Of a stretch of DNA of 64,000 bases, positions 41,494-49,637 are shown piece after piece; the stretch's first letter is position 1, and every line of letters starts with the position of its first letter. Under the pieces are notes generated by a model. That model saw only the letters and a program-made list of their open reading frames with translations. It was not told the DNA's origin and did not search any database. A program made the translations under genes and the position numbers. This DNA comes from Catenulispora sp. MAP5-51 (lineage in GTDB: Bacteria > Actinomycetota > Actinomycetes > Streptomycetales > Catenulisporaceae), in NCBI RefSeq assembly GCF_041261205.1, contig NZ_JBGCCH010000017.1:1-64000 (forward strand). The letters run 5' to 3'.

Positions 41494-43095
41494 TCAGTCG
41501 TCCTCGTCGTGCCAGTGCCGCGAGGCCTGCTGCTGCAACAGGGCCGAGATCTCGTTGGAGTCGTTGAAGACGTCCAGGACACCCTGGATGTCCGGCACGG
41601 CGGCGGCGTTGACCATCACCACGAAGATGAGCGTGCGGCCGTCGTCGGTGATCAGGTATCCGGCCTGGCTCTGGTCGGCGATCGACAGGCCGTTGTTGAG
41701 CAGGTCCTGGCCGATGACGGTGCCGGGCTTGGCGAACACCTTCCCCCGGGCCGGGCACGCGGTGCAGGTGCTCGCGTTCGAGCCGTCGACGCCCAGGATC
41801 GGCAGGGAGTTCCGGAAGGCGGCGGCGTCGGGGGTCCTCAGCCAGTAGGCCAGGATCCCGGCCAGGCCGTTCGGGGTGGCCCGCTCGGTCGCGTCGCCGC
41901 CGCGGCCGTCGTCGAGCTGGAACTGGGCCGGATCGACGTGCGCGACGTCCCGCAGGAACGCCTGCTCGACCGGGAAGGCGTCGAAGCAGTCGGTGCTGCC
42001 CTTGAACACCGCGATGTTGCACAGCGCCAGGTTCGCGCCGAGGTTGTGGCTGACCTTGAGGATCAGCTTCGCGTACTGGCTGTAGGGCGGGGAGACGTAC
42101 TTGGCCACCTGCGGATCGCCGGTGTAGCCGGCCGGCAGCAGGTTCTGCGGGTTCGCGCCGGTCGGTGCCGCCGTGACGGTCACCCCGGCCCGGCCGAGCG
42201 CCTCGATCAGCGCGGTGCGGCCGAAGGCGTTCGGGTCCTGGATGCCGGAGGTGCGCAGGACCGGCTGCGCGCCCGCGGCGATGGTGCCGGACAGGGTGAT
42301 GTGCGTGCCGTCCGGCGAGGCCGAGACGGTGATGTTCGTGGTACCCCCGGCGGCCACCGTCTGCACGGTCGAGGTCACGGTGTACGGGGCGACCTGCGGA
42401 CGCCACATCAGCTGCGCCGGCTGGCCGGCGGTGGTCGGCGTGGTGAGCAGGTCGATGAGGTTGTCGTTGATGATCAGCGGGGTGGGCTGCGGGTCCAGCG
42501 GCGGCGGGGTGAAGATCCGCGGGTCGATGACCACGTCGCCGGCGACGTGGGTGATGCCCGAGTCGCGCACCTGCTGGGCGATCATGTCGAGCCCGGCCAG
42601 CGGGTCCTCGGGGGTCAGGGTCGCCCCGGGCAGGTCGTTGGCGTCGGTGTGGTCGATGTCGGTGTAGGCCACGGAGCCGTCGGGCTTGGTGCGCCCGCCC
42701 ATCGTCAGGTCGCCCTGCGCGACCAGCGCCAGGTTCCCGGTCAGCGTGGAACCGGAGAGCGTGCCGACCGAGTACACCGGGGTGGTGAAGCGGTGGTCGG
42801 GGCCCAGGGTGTGCCAGGCCGAGGAGATGGTGACCAGCTTGGTGTCCGAGCCGGGGATGAAGCCCTGGTTCGGGAACTGGGAGTGGATCGTCTCGTGCTT
42901 CGCCGGGTCCACCTCCAGCACGCCCCACTGCGCGTGCTTGTAGGCGGGCTTGTCCATGATGGCCTTGATCGCGGGCCCGAGGCTGTCGTCGCCGGCCACG
43001 GCCGCGGGGCCGGTGGCGACCGAGGCGGCCAGGGCCAGAAGGGTCATACCGGCGGCGGCCTTCGTCCGCAGGCCGGTGGGGTGCATCCGTCTCAT
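41494..43095 (-). CDS. dacB: D-alanyl-D-alanine carboxypeptidase/endopeptidase (PBP4/DacB, S13)
   Basis: 533 aa from ATG 43093-43095. TACGAT at 43103-43108 lies 7 nt upstream; ATG 43104, three codons earlier, overlaps that box. An N-terminal signal peptide is present (GMTLLALAASVATGPAAVAG). The SxxK motif lies in GFIPGSDTKLVTISSAWH, SxN in LKVSHNLGANLALC, and the third motif appears as KPGT in GKVFAKPGTVIGQDLL in place of the usual KTG. A long inserted domain between motifs 1 and 2 is typical of S13. It trims peptidoglycan outside the membrane. It converges on dppA with 27 bp between the stops. Confidence 0.85.
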   Translation of the reverse strand: MRRMHPTGLRTKAAAGMTLLALAASVATGPAAVAGDDSLGPAIKAIMDKPAYKHAQWGVLEVDPAKHETIHSQFPNQGFIPGSDTKLVTISSAWHTLGPDHRFTTPVYSVGTLSGSTLTGNLALVAQGDLTMGGRTKPDGSVAYTDIDHTDANDLPGATLTPEDPLAGLDMIAQQVRDSGITHVAGDVVIDPRIFTPPPLDPQPTPLIINDNLIDLLTTPTTAGQPAQLMWRPQVAPYTVTSTVQTVAAGGTTNITVSASPDGTHITLSGTIAAGAQPVLRTSGIQDPNAFGRTALIEALGRAGVTVTAAPTGANPQNLLPAGYTGDPQVAKYVSPPYSQYAKLILKVSHNLGANLALCNIAVFKGSTDCFDAFPVEQAFLRDVAHVDPAQFQLDDGRGGDATERATPNGLAGILAYWLRTPDAAAFRNSLPILGVDGSNASTCTACPARGKVFAKPGTVIGQDLLNNGLSIADQSQAGYLITDDGRTLIFVVMVNAAAVPDIQGVLDVFNDSNEISALLQQQASRHWHDEDD

Positions 43096-43102
43096 GAGGC
43101 GC

Positions 43103-43108
43103 ATCGTA
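43103..43108 (-). promoter_or_regulatory. -10 box TACGAT of dacB
   Basis: Read on the reverse strand it lies 7 nt before ATG 43095 and favours that start over ATG 43104, which would include the box. Confidence 0.5.
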
Positions 43109-43221
43109 AGTGGCTGATATGGGGCAGATCGCGACCTCCGCCTCGTGCCGGGGCAGCGTCATCCGGTCGGCCGATCCCAGACAGGTACCACCAGGACCTG
43201 TCAGGACGCACCCCGCGCATC

Positions 43222-43227
43222 TAGCCT
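43222..43227 (+). promoter_or_regulatory. -10 box TAGCCT of the XRE regulator gene
   Basis: It lies exactly 7 nt before ATG 43235; leaderless transcription is expected. Confidence 0.55.
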
Positions 43228-43234
43228 GGAGATC

Positions 43235-44137
43235 ATGGACGGCCGAGACGAGTTCCGCGACTTCCTCACCTCCCGCCGCGCGCGCATCACCCCCGACCAG
43301 GCCGGCCTGCCCGCCTACGGCGGCGCCCACCGCCGGGTCCCGGGCCTGCGGCGCGAGGAGGTGGCACTGCTGGCCGGGGTGAGCGTGGAGTACTACACCC
43401 GGCTCGAGCGCGGGAACGCGCGCGGCGTCTCGGAGAGCGTGCTCGACAGCCTGGCCCGGGCCCTGCAACTCGACGACGCCGAGCGGGCCCACCTGTTCGA
43501 CCTGGCGCGCGCCGCCAGCGCCGGGGGTGGGGGCGGCACCGGCCACGGTTCGCGACCCCGCCGGGCGGCCAAGCAGCAGGTCAGGCCCATCGTCCAGCGC
43601 ATCCTGGACGGCATGGAGGGCACCCCGGCACACGTCCGCAACGGCCGCTTCGACTCGCTGGCGGCCAACCGGATGGGCCGCGCCCTGCTCGCCCCGGCAT
43701 ACGAGGGACACCAGGGACCGGTGAGCATGGCGCGCTTCGTGTTCCTGGACCCGCGTGCCGAGGAGTTCTACGGCGACTGGGAGCGCACAGCCAACGACAT
43801 GGTCGCCGCGCTGCGCTCGGAGGCCGGACGCAACCCCTATGACAAGGCACTGACAGATATGATCGGGGAACTGTCGACGCGCAGCGAGTTCTTCCGCACC
43901 CGCTGGGCCGCGCACAACGTGCGGTTCCACAACACCGGACTGAAGCGCTTCCACCACCCGGTGGTGGGCGAGCTGGAGCTGGCATACGAGGCGCTGGAGC
44001 TGACCGACGGCACCGGACTGGTGATGAGCGTCTACAGCGCCGAGCCCGGGACGCCGTCCCAGGAGAAGATGGCGCTGCTGGCCAGCTGGGCCGCGACCGT
44101 CGAGCGCGAGGAGGCGGACTCGCGCCCGGCGGGGTGA
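43235..44137 (+). CDS. XRE-family regulator with MmyB-like ligand domain
   Basis: 300 aa. The N-terminal HTH is RVPGLRREEVALLAGVSVEY with YTRLERGNARGVSESVLDSL (about 30-75). A C-terminal MmyB-like domain follows from about 110 (VRPIVQRILDGMEGTPAHVR, then DWERTANDMVAALRSEAGRN, HHPVVGELELAYEALELTDG). MmyB-type regulators bind small hydrophobic ligands and repress neighbouring short-chain dehydrogenase or transport genes in many actinomycetes. Here it is divergent from dacB and convergent with the hypothetical gene at 44150, so its target is not evident. Confidence 0.9.
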   Translation: MDGRDEFRDFLTSRRARITPDQAGLPAYGGAHRRVPGLRREEVALLAGVSVEYYTRLERGNARGVSESVLDSLARALQLDDAERAHLFDLARAASAGGGGGTGHGSRPRRAAKQQVRPIVQRILDGMEGTPAHVRNGRFDSLAANRMGRALLAPAYEGHQGPVSMARFVFLDPRAEEFYGDWERTANDMVAALRSEAGRNPYDKALTDMIGELSTRSEFFRTRWAAHNVRFHNTGLKRFHHPVVGELELAYEALELTDGTGLVMSVYSAEPGTPSQEKMALLASWAATVEREEADSRPAG

Positions 44138-44149
44138 GGGCGAGGAGCC

Positions 44150-44689
44150 TCACAGCTCCGGGAGCTGCTCGCCCCGGTGGGGATAGCGTCCGACTTCCAA
44201 CCTGAAGATGTACGCGCGAAGGTCGGCTTCGAGCCCGTCCGCGAGGTAGCCGAGGAACTCCCGCAAGCCCTCGGCGGCGTCGAGCGATTCACCCCCGGGG
44301 TCGATGTCCAGCACCTCCAGGGTTGCCGAGACGGCGTCGACGACGTGCTGCCGGCCGTGCCACCACGCGCGAACCGCCGCAGGAGTCCAGTGGTCGTCGC
44401 CGTCGCACCCATAGTTGGCGAACGGATCCGCCTCAGCCGCCTGCGCCAGCCGCGCGACCTCGTCGGCGTCGCGTGGCTGGCGGAATACGTGCTCTGCGAA
44501 GTAGTCACCGGCGTAGATCACGTTGTGGGGCGCGCTCAGGCGGCCGGTCCAACAGTTGTCGGTCATCCCGGTGTAGAACGGCCCGGGCACGTTCAAGGGG
44601 CTCAGGTCGGTCCAGCGGTCGTAGAACGCTCCACGATCCGTCTCCGACAGAGCACTGACGGGGTCCCACGCAGCATCGGCGGATTCCAC
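44150..44689 (-). CDS. Hypothetical protein
   Basis: 179 aa from GTG 44687-44689, with TAGCCT at 44697-44702, 7 nt upstream on the reverse strand. It is acidic and Trp-rich (VIYAGDYFAEHVFRQPRDAD, ANYGCDGDDHWTPAAVRAWW). Proteins of this kind are recalled from streptomycetes but without function. No signal peptide or metal motif is evident beyond the CDGDDHW stretch. The 3' ends of this gene and the XRE gene are only 12 bp apart. Confidence 0.6.
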   Translation of the reverse strand: MESADAAWDPVSALSETDRGAFYDRWTDLSPLNVPGPFYTGMTDNCWTGRLSAPHNVIYAGDYFAEHVFRQPRDADEVARLAQAAEADPFANYGCDGDDHWTPAAVRAWWHGRQHVVDAVSATLEVLDIDPGGESLDAAEGLREFLGYLADGLEADLRAYIFRLEVGRYPHRGEQLPEL

Positions 44690-44780
44690 ACCGGGCAGGC
44701 TACCGGTGCCTGATCGGCTGTTCGAATCCGCCGCCTGGGTTCTGACCGCCAGGCCTTGGATTGCCCGGCCTCAAACCGCC

Positions 44781-46430
44781 CTACGCAGCCACCAGCCAAG
44801 CCGCCGCATCCACCGGCAGCACCATGTCGTCGTCCACCACCTCCGAAGCGATCAGCACCCGATACCCCGCCGGCAACGCCGCCGGCGCCGTCGACAAGTT
44901 CGCGTAGCACACCACCTCGCCGCGCCGGAACGCCAGTACGCCGGGTGGCGTCGTGATCCACTCCAGCGGCGCCCCGTCGCCGAGGCCTCGGCCGCGCCAC
45001 TCGCGGCGGATGCGGAGCAGCGCTTGGTAGTGCGACAGGGTCGAGCGGGGGTTCTGCTCCTCGGCGGCGGCCGTGTGGTCCTTCCAGTCCGGCGGCTGCG
45101 GGAGCCAGGGGTCCGCCGTCGCTTGCTCCGGCGAGAAGCCGAACGGGGGTGTCGCGCCCGACCAGGGCAGCGGGACGCGGCAGCCGTCGCGGACCGGGCC
45201 GTCGTGGTCGGTGTAGCGGCGGTTCGGGTCCTGCCATACCGACGGCGGCAGGTCCTCCACCTCCGGGAGTCCCAGCTCCTCGCCCTGGTACACGTACGTG
45301 CCGCCGGGCAGCGCGTTGATCAGCTGCGCCGCCGCGCGGGCCCGGCGCTCGCCGAGGGCGTGGTCCACCGGGGTGCCGTACAGGCGGCGCGCGTCGGCCA
45401 GGGAGGTCTGGGCGCGGCCGTAGCGGGTGGCGTGGCGGATCACGTCGTGGTTCGACAGCACCCACGTCGGCGGTGCTCCCACCGCGGCCAGGACGCCGAG
45501 CGTCGCGTCGATCTCCGAGCGCAGTGCCGAGGCCTCCCACGGGCAGCTCAGCAGCCCGAAGTTGAACGCCGTGTGCAGCCGGGACGGCGTCAGGTACCGT
45601 GCCACGCGCGCGGCGTCCGCGACCCAGGCCTCGGCGACGAACACCCGCTCGCCCTCGTAGGAGTCCGCGACCCGGCGCCAGTCCTCGTAGATCGCCAGCG
45701 TCTCGTCGCGGTCGAAGTACGGATGGTCCCTCGCCACGCCGTCCAGCATGCCGCCGGCGGCGCGCGAGGCCAGATCGGGGAAGCCGGGGTCCTTGGTCAG
45801 GCCGTGGGCCACGTCGATGCGGAATCCGTCGACGCCCAGGTCCAGCCAGAAGCGCAGGATGTCCTCGAACTCCCGGCGCACCTCGGGGTTGGTCCAGTCC
45901 AGGTCCGGCTGCTCCGGCGCGAACAGGTGCAGGTACCAGTCGCCGGGCTCGCCGTCGGCGTCCACGGTCCGGGTCCACGCCGGGCCGCCGAAGATCGACG
46001 GCCAGTCCGTCGGCGGCTGCGAACCGTCGGCGCCGCGCCCCGGCCGGAAGTGGTACCGGGCGCGGGCGTCAGACCCCTGCGAAGCGGCCAGCGCCTCCTG
46101 GAACCAAGGATGCTGATCCGATGTGTGGTTCGGGACGATATCGAGTATCAACCGCAGGCCGTGCTCGTGCGCGTCGGCGATCAGCCCCTTGGCGTCCTCC
46201 AACGTCCCGAACAGCGGATCCAGCCGCCGATAGTCGCTGACGTCGTACCCGGCGTCCACCTGCGGCGAGGCATACCAAGGGTTCAGCCACAAGGCGTCCA
46301 CCCCCAGCGCCGCCAGATACGGCAGCCGCGACCGCAGCCCCGCGACGTCCCCGACCCCGTCGCCGTTCCCGTCGGCGAAGCTGCGGATGTAGACCTGATA
46401 GATGACGGCGTCACGCCACCAGCTGCTCAT
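44781..46430 (-). CDS. GH13 alpha-glucosidase (intracellular)
   Basis: 549 aa from ATG 46428-46430; GGAG lies 8 nt upstream. The GH13 conserved regions are standard: I LRLILDIVPNHTSD, II VDGFRIDVAHGL (nucleophile Asp), III GERVFVAEAWVAD (acid Glu), IV PTWVLSNHDVIRHATR. Both histidines (NHT and NHD) are present. The C-terminal beta-domain ends PVDAAAWLVAA. There is no signal peptide, so it acts on imported malto-oligosaccharides. The gene starts 45 bp after the end of the neopullulanase gene and is co-transcribed with it. Confidence 0.93.
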   Translation of the reverse strand: MSSWWRDAVIYQVYIRSFADGNGDGVGDVAGLRSRLPYLAALGVDALWLNPWYASPQVDAGYDVSDYRRLDPLFGTLEDAKGLIADAHEHGLRLILDIVPNHTSDQHPWFQEALAASQGSDARARYHFRPGRGADGSQPPTDWPSIFGGPAWTRTVDADGEPGDWYLHLFAPEQPDLDWTNPEVRREFEDILRFWLDLGVDGFRIDVAHGLTKDPGFPDLASRAAGGMLDGVARDHPYFDRDETLAIYEDWRRVADSYEGERVFVAEAWVADAARVARYLTPSRLHTAFNFGLLSCPWEASALRSEIDATLGVLAAVGAPPTWVLSNHDVIRHATRYGRAQTSLADARRLYGTPVDHALGERRARAAAQLINALPGGTYVYQGEELGLPEVEDLPPSVWQDPNRRYTDHDGPVRDGCRVPLPWSGATPPFGFSPEQATADPWLPQPPDWKDHTAAAEEQNPRSTLSHYQALLRIRREWRGRGLGDGAPLEWITTPPGVLAFRRGEVVCYANLSTAPAALPAGYRVLIASEVVDDDMVLPVDAAAWLVAA

Positions 46431-46474
46431 ATGTTTCACTCCGAGATGAGAAGGCTGAGAAGAGGAGGAAGGGC

Positions 46475-48292
46475 CTAAACGCGCTCGACACGCCACACAT
46501 GGAACGCCGGCCCGTCGGACGGCAGCTGAACGCCAGGGCGCAGATCGGGACCGCCGAGCAGATGCGAGGCGGCGAACGGAACGGTCAGCGGCGCGTGCGC
46601 CGCCCGGCTCACCTGCACCACCAGCGTCTCCTCGGGCCGGGCCCGCTCGAAGAGCACCATGTCGTCGGAGGCGTGCAGCCAGCGCAGTCCGCCGGAGCGC
46701 AGCGCCGCGTGCGAACGCCGCAGCGCGATCAGCGAGCGGTACACCTCATACGTACCCTGATCCCACGTGCTCTCATCCCACGGGAACGCCCGTCGCCCGT
46801 CCTCGCTATGCAGCGCTCCGGCGACGCCAACCTCGTCCCCGGCGAACACCATCGGCAGCCCCGGCAGCGTCATCAGCAGCGCCACCCCGAGCGCCTGCCG
46901 CCCGGCCCCGCCGACCAGCGACCGGAAGCGCGGCATGTCGTGCGAGTCCAGCAGCGTCATGTTGTGCGTGACCGAGCGCCAGGGGATCAGCGCCGCGAAC
47001 TCCCGCATCACCGCGGCCATCTCCGCACCGCCGAGCGACGGCGGCCGGCCCGGCACGCCCCACAGCTCCGGCGTCCCGGCCTCGCCGAGCCAGCCCAGCA
47101 CCGGCCGCGTGAACCCGGCGTACGCCATCGTCCCGTGCCAGCCGTCGCCCTGAAGCGCCGCCGAGGCGTCGAACTGATGCTCGGCCAGCAGTAGGGAATC
47201 CGGCGCCGTCCGCAGCAGCGTCTCACGCACCGCCCGCGCCATCCGGGCGTTCAGATCGATCGCGCCGTACCGCCCCGCCGACTGCGCCACGTCCACGCGC
47301 CAGCCGTCCAGCCCGAACTCCGCCGGATACCGCGCGATCACCGAATCCGGGCCCTCATACAGTCGGCGCCGCATCTCCTCGGAGCGGTGGTCGAGCTTCG
47401 GCATCGAGGGCACGCCGTAGAACGACGCGTACTGGCTGCGGTCGGCCCCGAAGTAGTAGAACCCTGCTTCCGGGCTCGCCGGGTCGGCCCGCGCGCGCTG
47501 GAACCACGGATGCAGGTCCCCGGTGTGGTTCAGGGTGATGTCGCCGATGACCTTGATCCCGCGCAGGTGGGCCTGCGCCGTCAGCTCCTTGAGCGCTTCA
47601 TCGCCGCCGAGCAGCGGGTCGACGACGTCGAACGACGAGGCGTCGTAGCGGTGGTTCGACCGCGCGGGGAAGAAGGGCGTCAGGTACACCGCGTCGATCC
47701 CGAGCCCGCGCAGGTAGTCGAGCTTCTCCGCGACTCCCCACAGCGTGCCGCCGTAGACCTGCTTCACCCCGTTCGGCGTGCCGTAGGCGACCGGTTCGTC
47801 CCACGCGGTCGGAACGGCCCAGTCCGGCAGCGCGCCCACCGGATGCGCCTCCGAGCGCGCGAACCGGTCCGGGAAGATCTCGTACACCACCGCGCCCTCG
47901 GCCCACGCCGGCGGCGGGTCGTACGTCGAGAGGCGGAAGTCGGCGCTGTCGGTGACGTCGACGTCGCTGAGCCCCGTGCCGTTCAGCCACAGCCGCCGCC
48001 TCGTCGCCCCGGTCTGTCCGGTCTCGATCAGGAACCGGTATCCGAGCTCGGTGTTCACCACCGGCACGCTCGCGCGCCACCAGATCTCGTCGCCGTCCTC
48101 CCGGTCCACCTGCGCTTCGGTGTAGGCCGGCTCGCCGTCGGGGGTGGTGCGAACGTGGACTCCGCGCGCCGCCAGGGCTTTCGACGTTCGTACGAACACC
48201 TCGGCCTTCTCCCCGACGCGGGGCGCGGGATCGCCGACGTACAAAGGCGAGCCGTCGTGGTGGGCCGAGGGACCGAGAGCGGGGGGATTCAC
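46475..48292 (-). CDS. GH13 neopullulanase/cyclomaltodextrinase-like enzyme (intracellular)
   Basis: 605 aa from GTG 48290-48292, with TAGCGT at 48300-48305, 7 nt upstream. The N-terminal domain (about 1-125, with RRLWLNGTGLSDVDVTDSAD) is the extra beta-sandwich of neopullulanase-type GH13. The catalytic regions are I KVIGDITLNHTGDL, II LDGWRVDVAQSA, III SLLLAEHQFDAS, and IV TLLDSHDMPRF. The triad and both His residues are present. It would open cyclodextrins and cleave maltodextrins after import. It is divergent from the LacI-family gene and precedes the alpha-glucosidase. Confidence 0.9.
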   Translation of the reverse strand: MNPPALGPSAHHDGSPLYVGDPAPRVGEKAEVFVRTSKALAARGVHVRTTPDGEPAYTEAQVDREDGDEIWWRASVPVVNTELGYRFLIETGQTGATRRRLWLNGTGLSDVDVTDSADFRLSTYDPPPAWAEGAVVYEIFPDRFARSEAHPVGALPDWAVPTAWDEPVAYGTPNGVKQVYGGTLWGVAEKLDYLRGLGIDAVYLTPFFPARSNHRYDASSFDVVDPLLGGDEALKELTAQAHLRGIKVIGDITLNHTGDLHPWFQRARADPASPEAGFYYFGADRSQYASFYGVPSMPKLDHRSEEMRRRLYEGPDSVIARYPAEFGLDGWRVDVAQSAGRYGAIDLNARMARAVRETLLRTAPDSLLLAEHQFDASAALQGDGWHGTMAYAGFTRPVLGWLGEAGTPELWGVPGRPPSLGGAEMAAVMREFAALIPWRSVTHNMTLLDSHDMPRFRSLVGGAGRQALGVALLMTLPGLPMVFAGDEVGVAGALHSEDGRRAFPWDESTWDQGTYEVYRSLIALRRSHAALRSGGLRWLHASDDMVLFERARPEETLVVQVSRAAHAPLTVPFAASHLLGGPDLRPGVQLPSDGPAFHVWRVERV

Positions 48293-48299
48293 GACGCAG

Positions 48300-48305
48300 A
48301 CGCTA
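48300..48305 (-). promoter_or_regulatory. -10 box TAGCGT of the neopullulanase operon
   Basis: Read on the reverse strand it lies 7 nt before GTG 48292. This decides that start over TTG 48310, which lies upstream of the box. Confidence 0.55.
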
Positions 48306-48371
48306 GGCAAACGTGTCGTGATCCGTAAGGGGTTGCCGATGTTTGCCGCCGTGTTTCACTCTTTTGCTTCC

Positions 48372-48390
48372 GTGTTTCGCAACGCAACAC
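48372..48390. promoter_or_regulatory. Candidate operator for the LacI-family regulator
   Basis: GTGTTTCGCAACGCAACAC is an imperfect palindrome (GTGTT arms with AACAC, 14 of 19 positions symmetric), directly before the -10 box at 48392. Its left part CCGTGTTTC is repeated at 48349-48357, 21 bp away (two helical turns). The position between the divergent arms fits control of both. It is a prediction by shape only. Confidence 0.5.
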
Positions 48391-48391
48391 C

Positions 48392-48397
48392 TATAGT
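48392..48397 (+). promoter_or_regulatory. -10 box TATAGT of the LacI-family gene
   Basis: It lies exactly 7 nt before ATG 48405 and adjacent to the palindrome at 48372-48390, consistent with autorepression. Confidence 0.55.
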
Positions 48398-48404
48398 GCG
48401 GCGC

Positions 48405-49421
48405 ATGTCTTCTCGACTCGACGACATAGCCCGCCAGGCCGGGGTCAGCAAAGCCACGGTCTCCCGCGTGCTCAACGAGCGTCCCGGTGTCAGTCCCCAG
48501 CTGCGCAAGGCGGTGCTGACCGCCCTTGACGTCCTGGGCTACGAACGCCCCTCCCGCCTGCGCCCGCGCAGCGCCGGCCTGGTCGGCCTGCTCCTGCCGG
48601 AGCTGGAGAGCCCGATCTACCCGCTGTGCGCGCAGGTCATCGAGACCAACCTGTCCCGGCAGGGCTTCACGCCGGTGCTGTGCTCCCAGACGCCTGAGGG
48701 CGCGGGGGAGGACGAGTACGTCGGCATGCTGCTGGACCGCGGCGTCTCCGGCGTCATCTTCGTCTCCGGCATGCACGCCGACTCCGGCCAGGACCACTCC
48801 CGCTACCGGGACCTGGTGGCCCAGCGGCTGCCCCTGGTGTTCGTCAACGGCTTCATCCCGAACCTGGAGGCGCCGTTCATCTCCTGCGACGACCGCGCCG
48901 CCGGCGAGCTGGCCGTGGCGCACCTGGCCGAGCTCGGGCACCGCCGCATCGGGCTGCTGCTGTCCTCCGACCGGCACATCCCGGCCCGCCGGCAGCTGTC
49001 CGGCTACCGCACCGCGATGGAGACCGGCTTCGGCGCCGGCGGCTACGACCCGGACCTGGTGGACATCTCCTTCCCCGGCGTCGAGGGCGGGTACGCCGGG
49101 GCTTCCAGGCTGTTGCAGCGCAACGTCACGGCCATCGTCTGCGGCTCGGACATGATGGCGCTGGGTGCGATCAGAGCGCTGAGGCAACACCACAAGCGGG
49201 TCCCGGAGGACGTTTCCGTGATCGGTTACGACGATTCGGTCCTCATGGGCTACACCGATCCGCCGCTGACCACCGTGCGCCAGCCGGTGCTGTCGATGGG
49301 CGTCGCCGCAGCCCGGACGCTGATCGACCAGATCCGCGGGGTCACCATCCGCAAGACCGAGTCGCTGTTCTTCCCGGAGTTGGTCGTGCGGGCCTCCACG
49401 GGGCCTCTTGCAGAAACGTAG
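48405..49421 (+). CDS. malR: LacI-family regulator of maltodextrin genes
   Basis: 338 aa from ATG 48405. The HTH is LDDIARQAGVSKATVSRVLN with hinge helix SPQLRKAVLTALDVLGYERP. The periplasmic-binding-like effector domain includes VGLLLPELESPIYPL, VSGVIFVSGM, LAELGHRRIGLLLSS and VPEDVSVIGYDDSVLMGYTD. It stands between the divergent GH13 arm and the malEFG/amylase arm, as MalR does in streptomycetes, where it is released by maltose or maltodextrin. The gene symbol is an inference from context. Confidence 0.88.
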   Translation: MSSRLDDIARQAGVSKATVSRVLNERPGVSPQLRKAVLTALDVLGYERPSRLRPRSAGLVGLLLPELESPIYPLCAQVIETNLSRQGFTPVLCSQTPEGAGEDEYVGMLLDRGVSGVIFVSGMHADSGQDHSRYRDLVAQRLPLVFVNGFIPNLEAPFISCDDRAAGELAVAHLAELGHRRIGLLLSSDRHIPARRQLSGYRTAMETGFGAGGYDPDLVDISFPGVEGGYAGASRLLQRNVTAIVCGSDMMALGAIRALRQHHKRVPEDVSVIGYDDSVLMGYTDPPLTTVRQPVLSMGVAAARTLIDQIRGVTIRKTESLFFPELVVRASTGPLAET

Positions 49422-49637
49422 AAACAGCGGTGCACGGATCTGAAACGGCGACGCAAGAAGCTGCAACGGATTGTCCGGCCCGAGTTTCCGGTTAGGGTCT
49501 GCCGTGTTAACAGCGAGTCACGGCCGGATCCCGCTGCGATCAATGCTCTGACCTGTAGCGCAGAGGCCGGGCGTCGGGTGCCTCCCATTGCCCGCCCTGC
49601 CTACCTTCCCTTTCCGCAACCACTGACCAAAGGGGTC

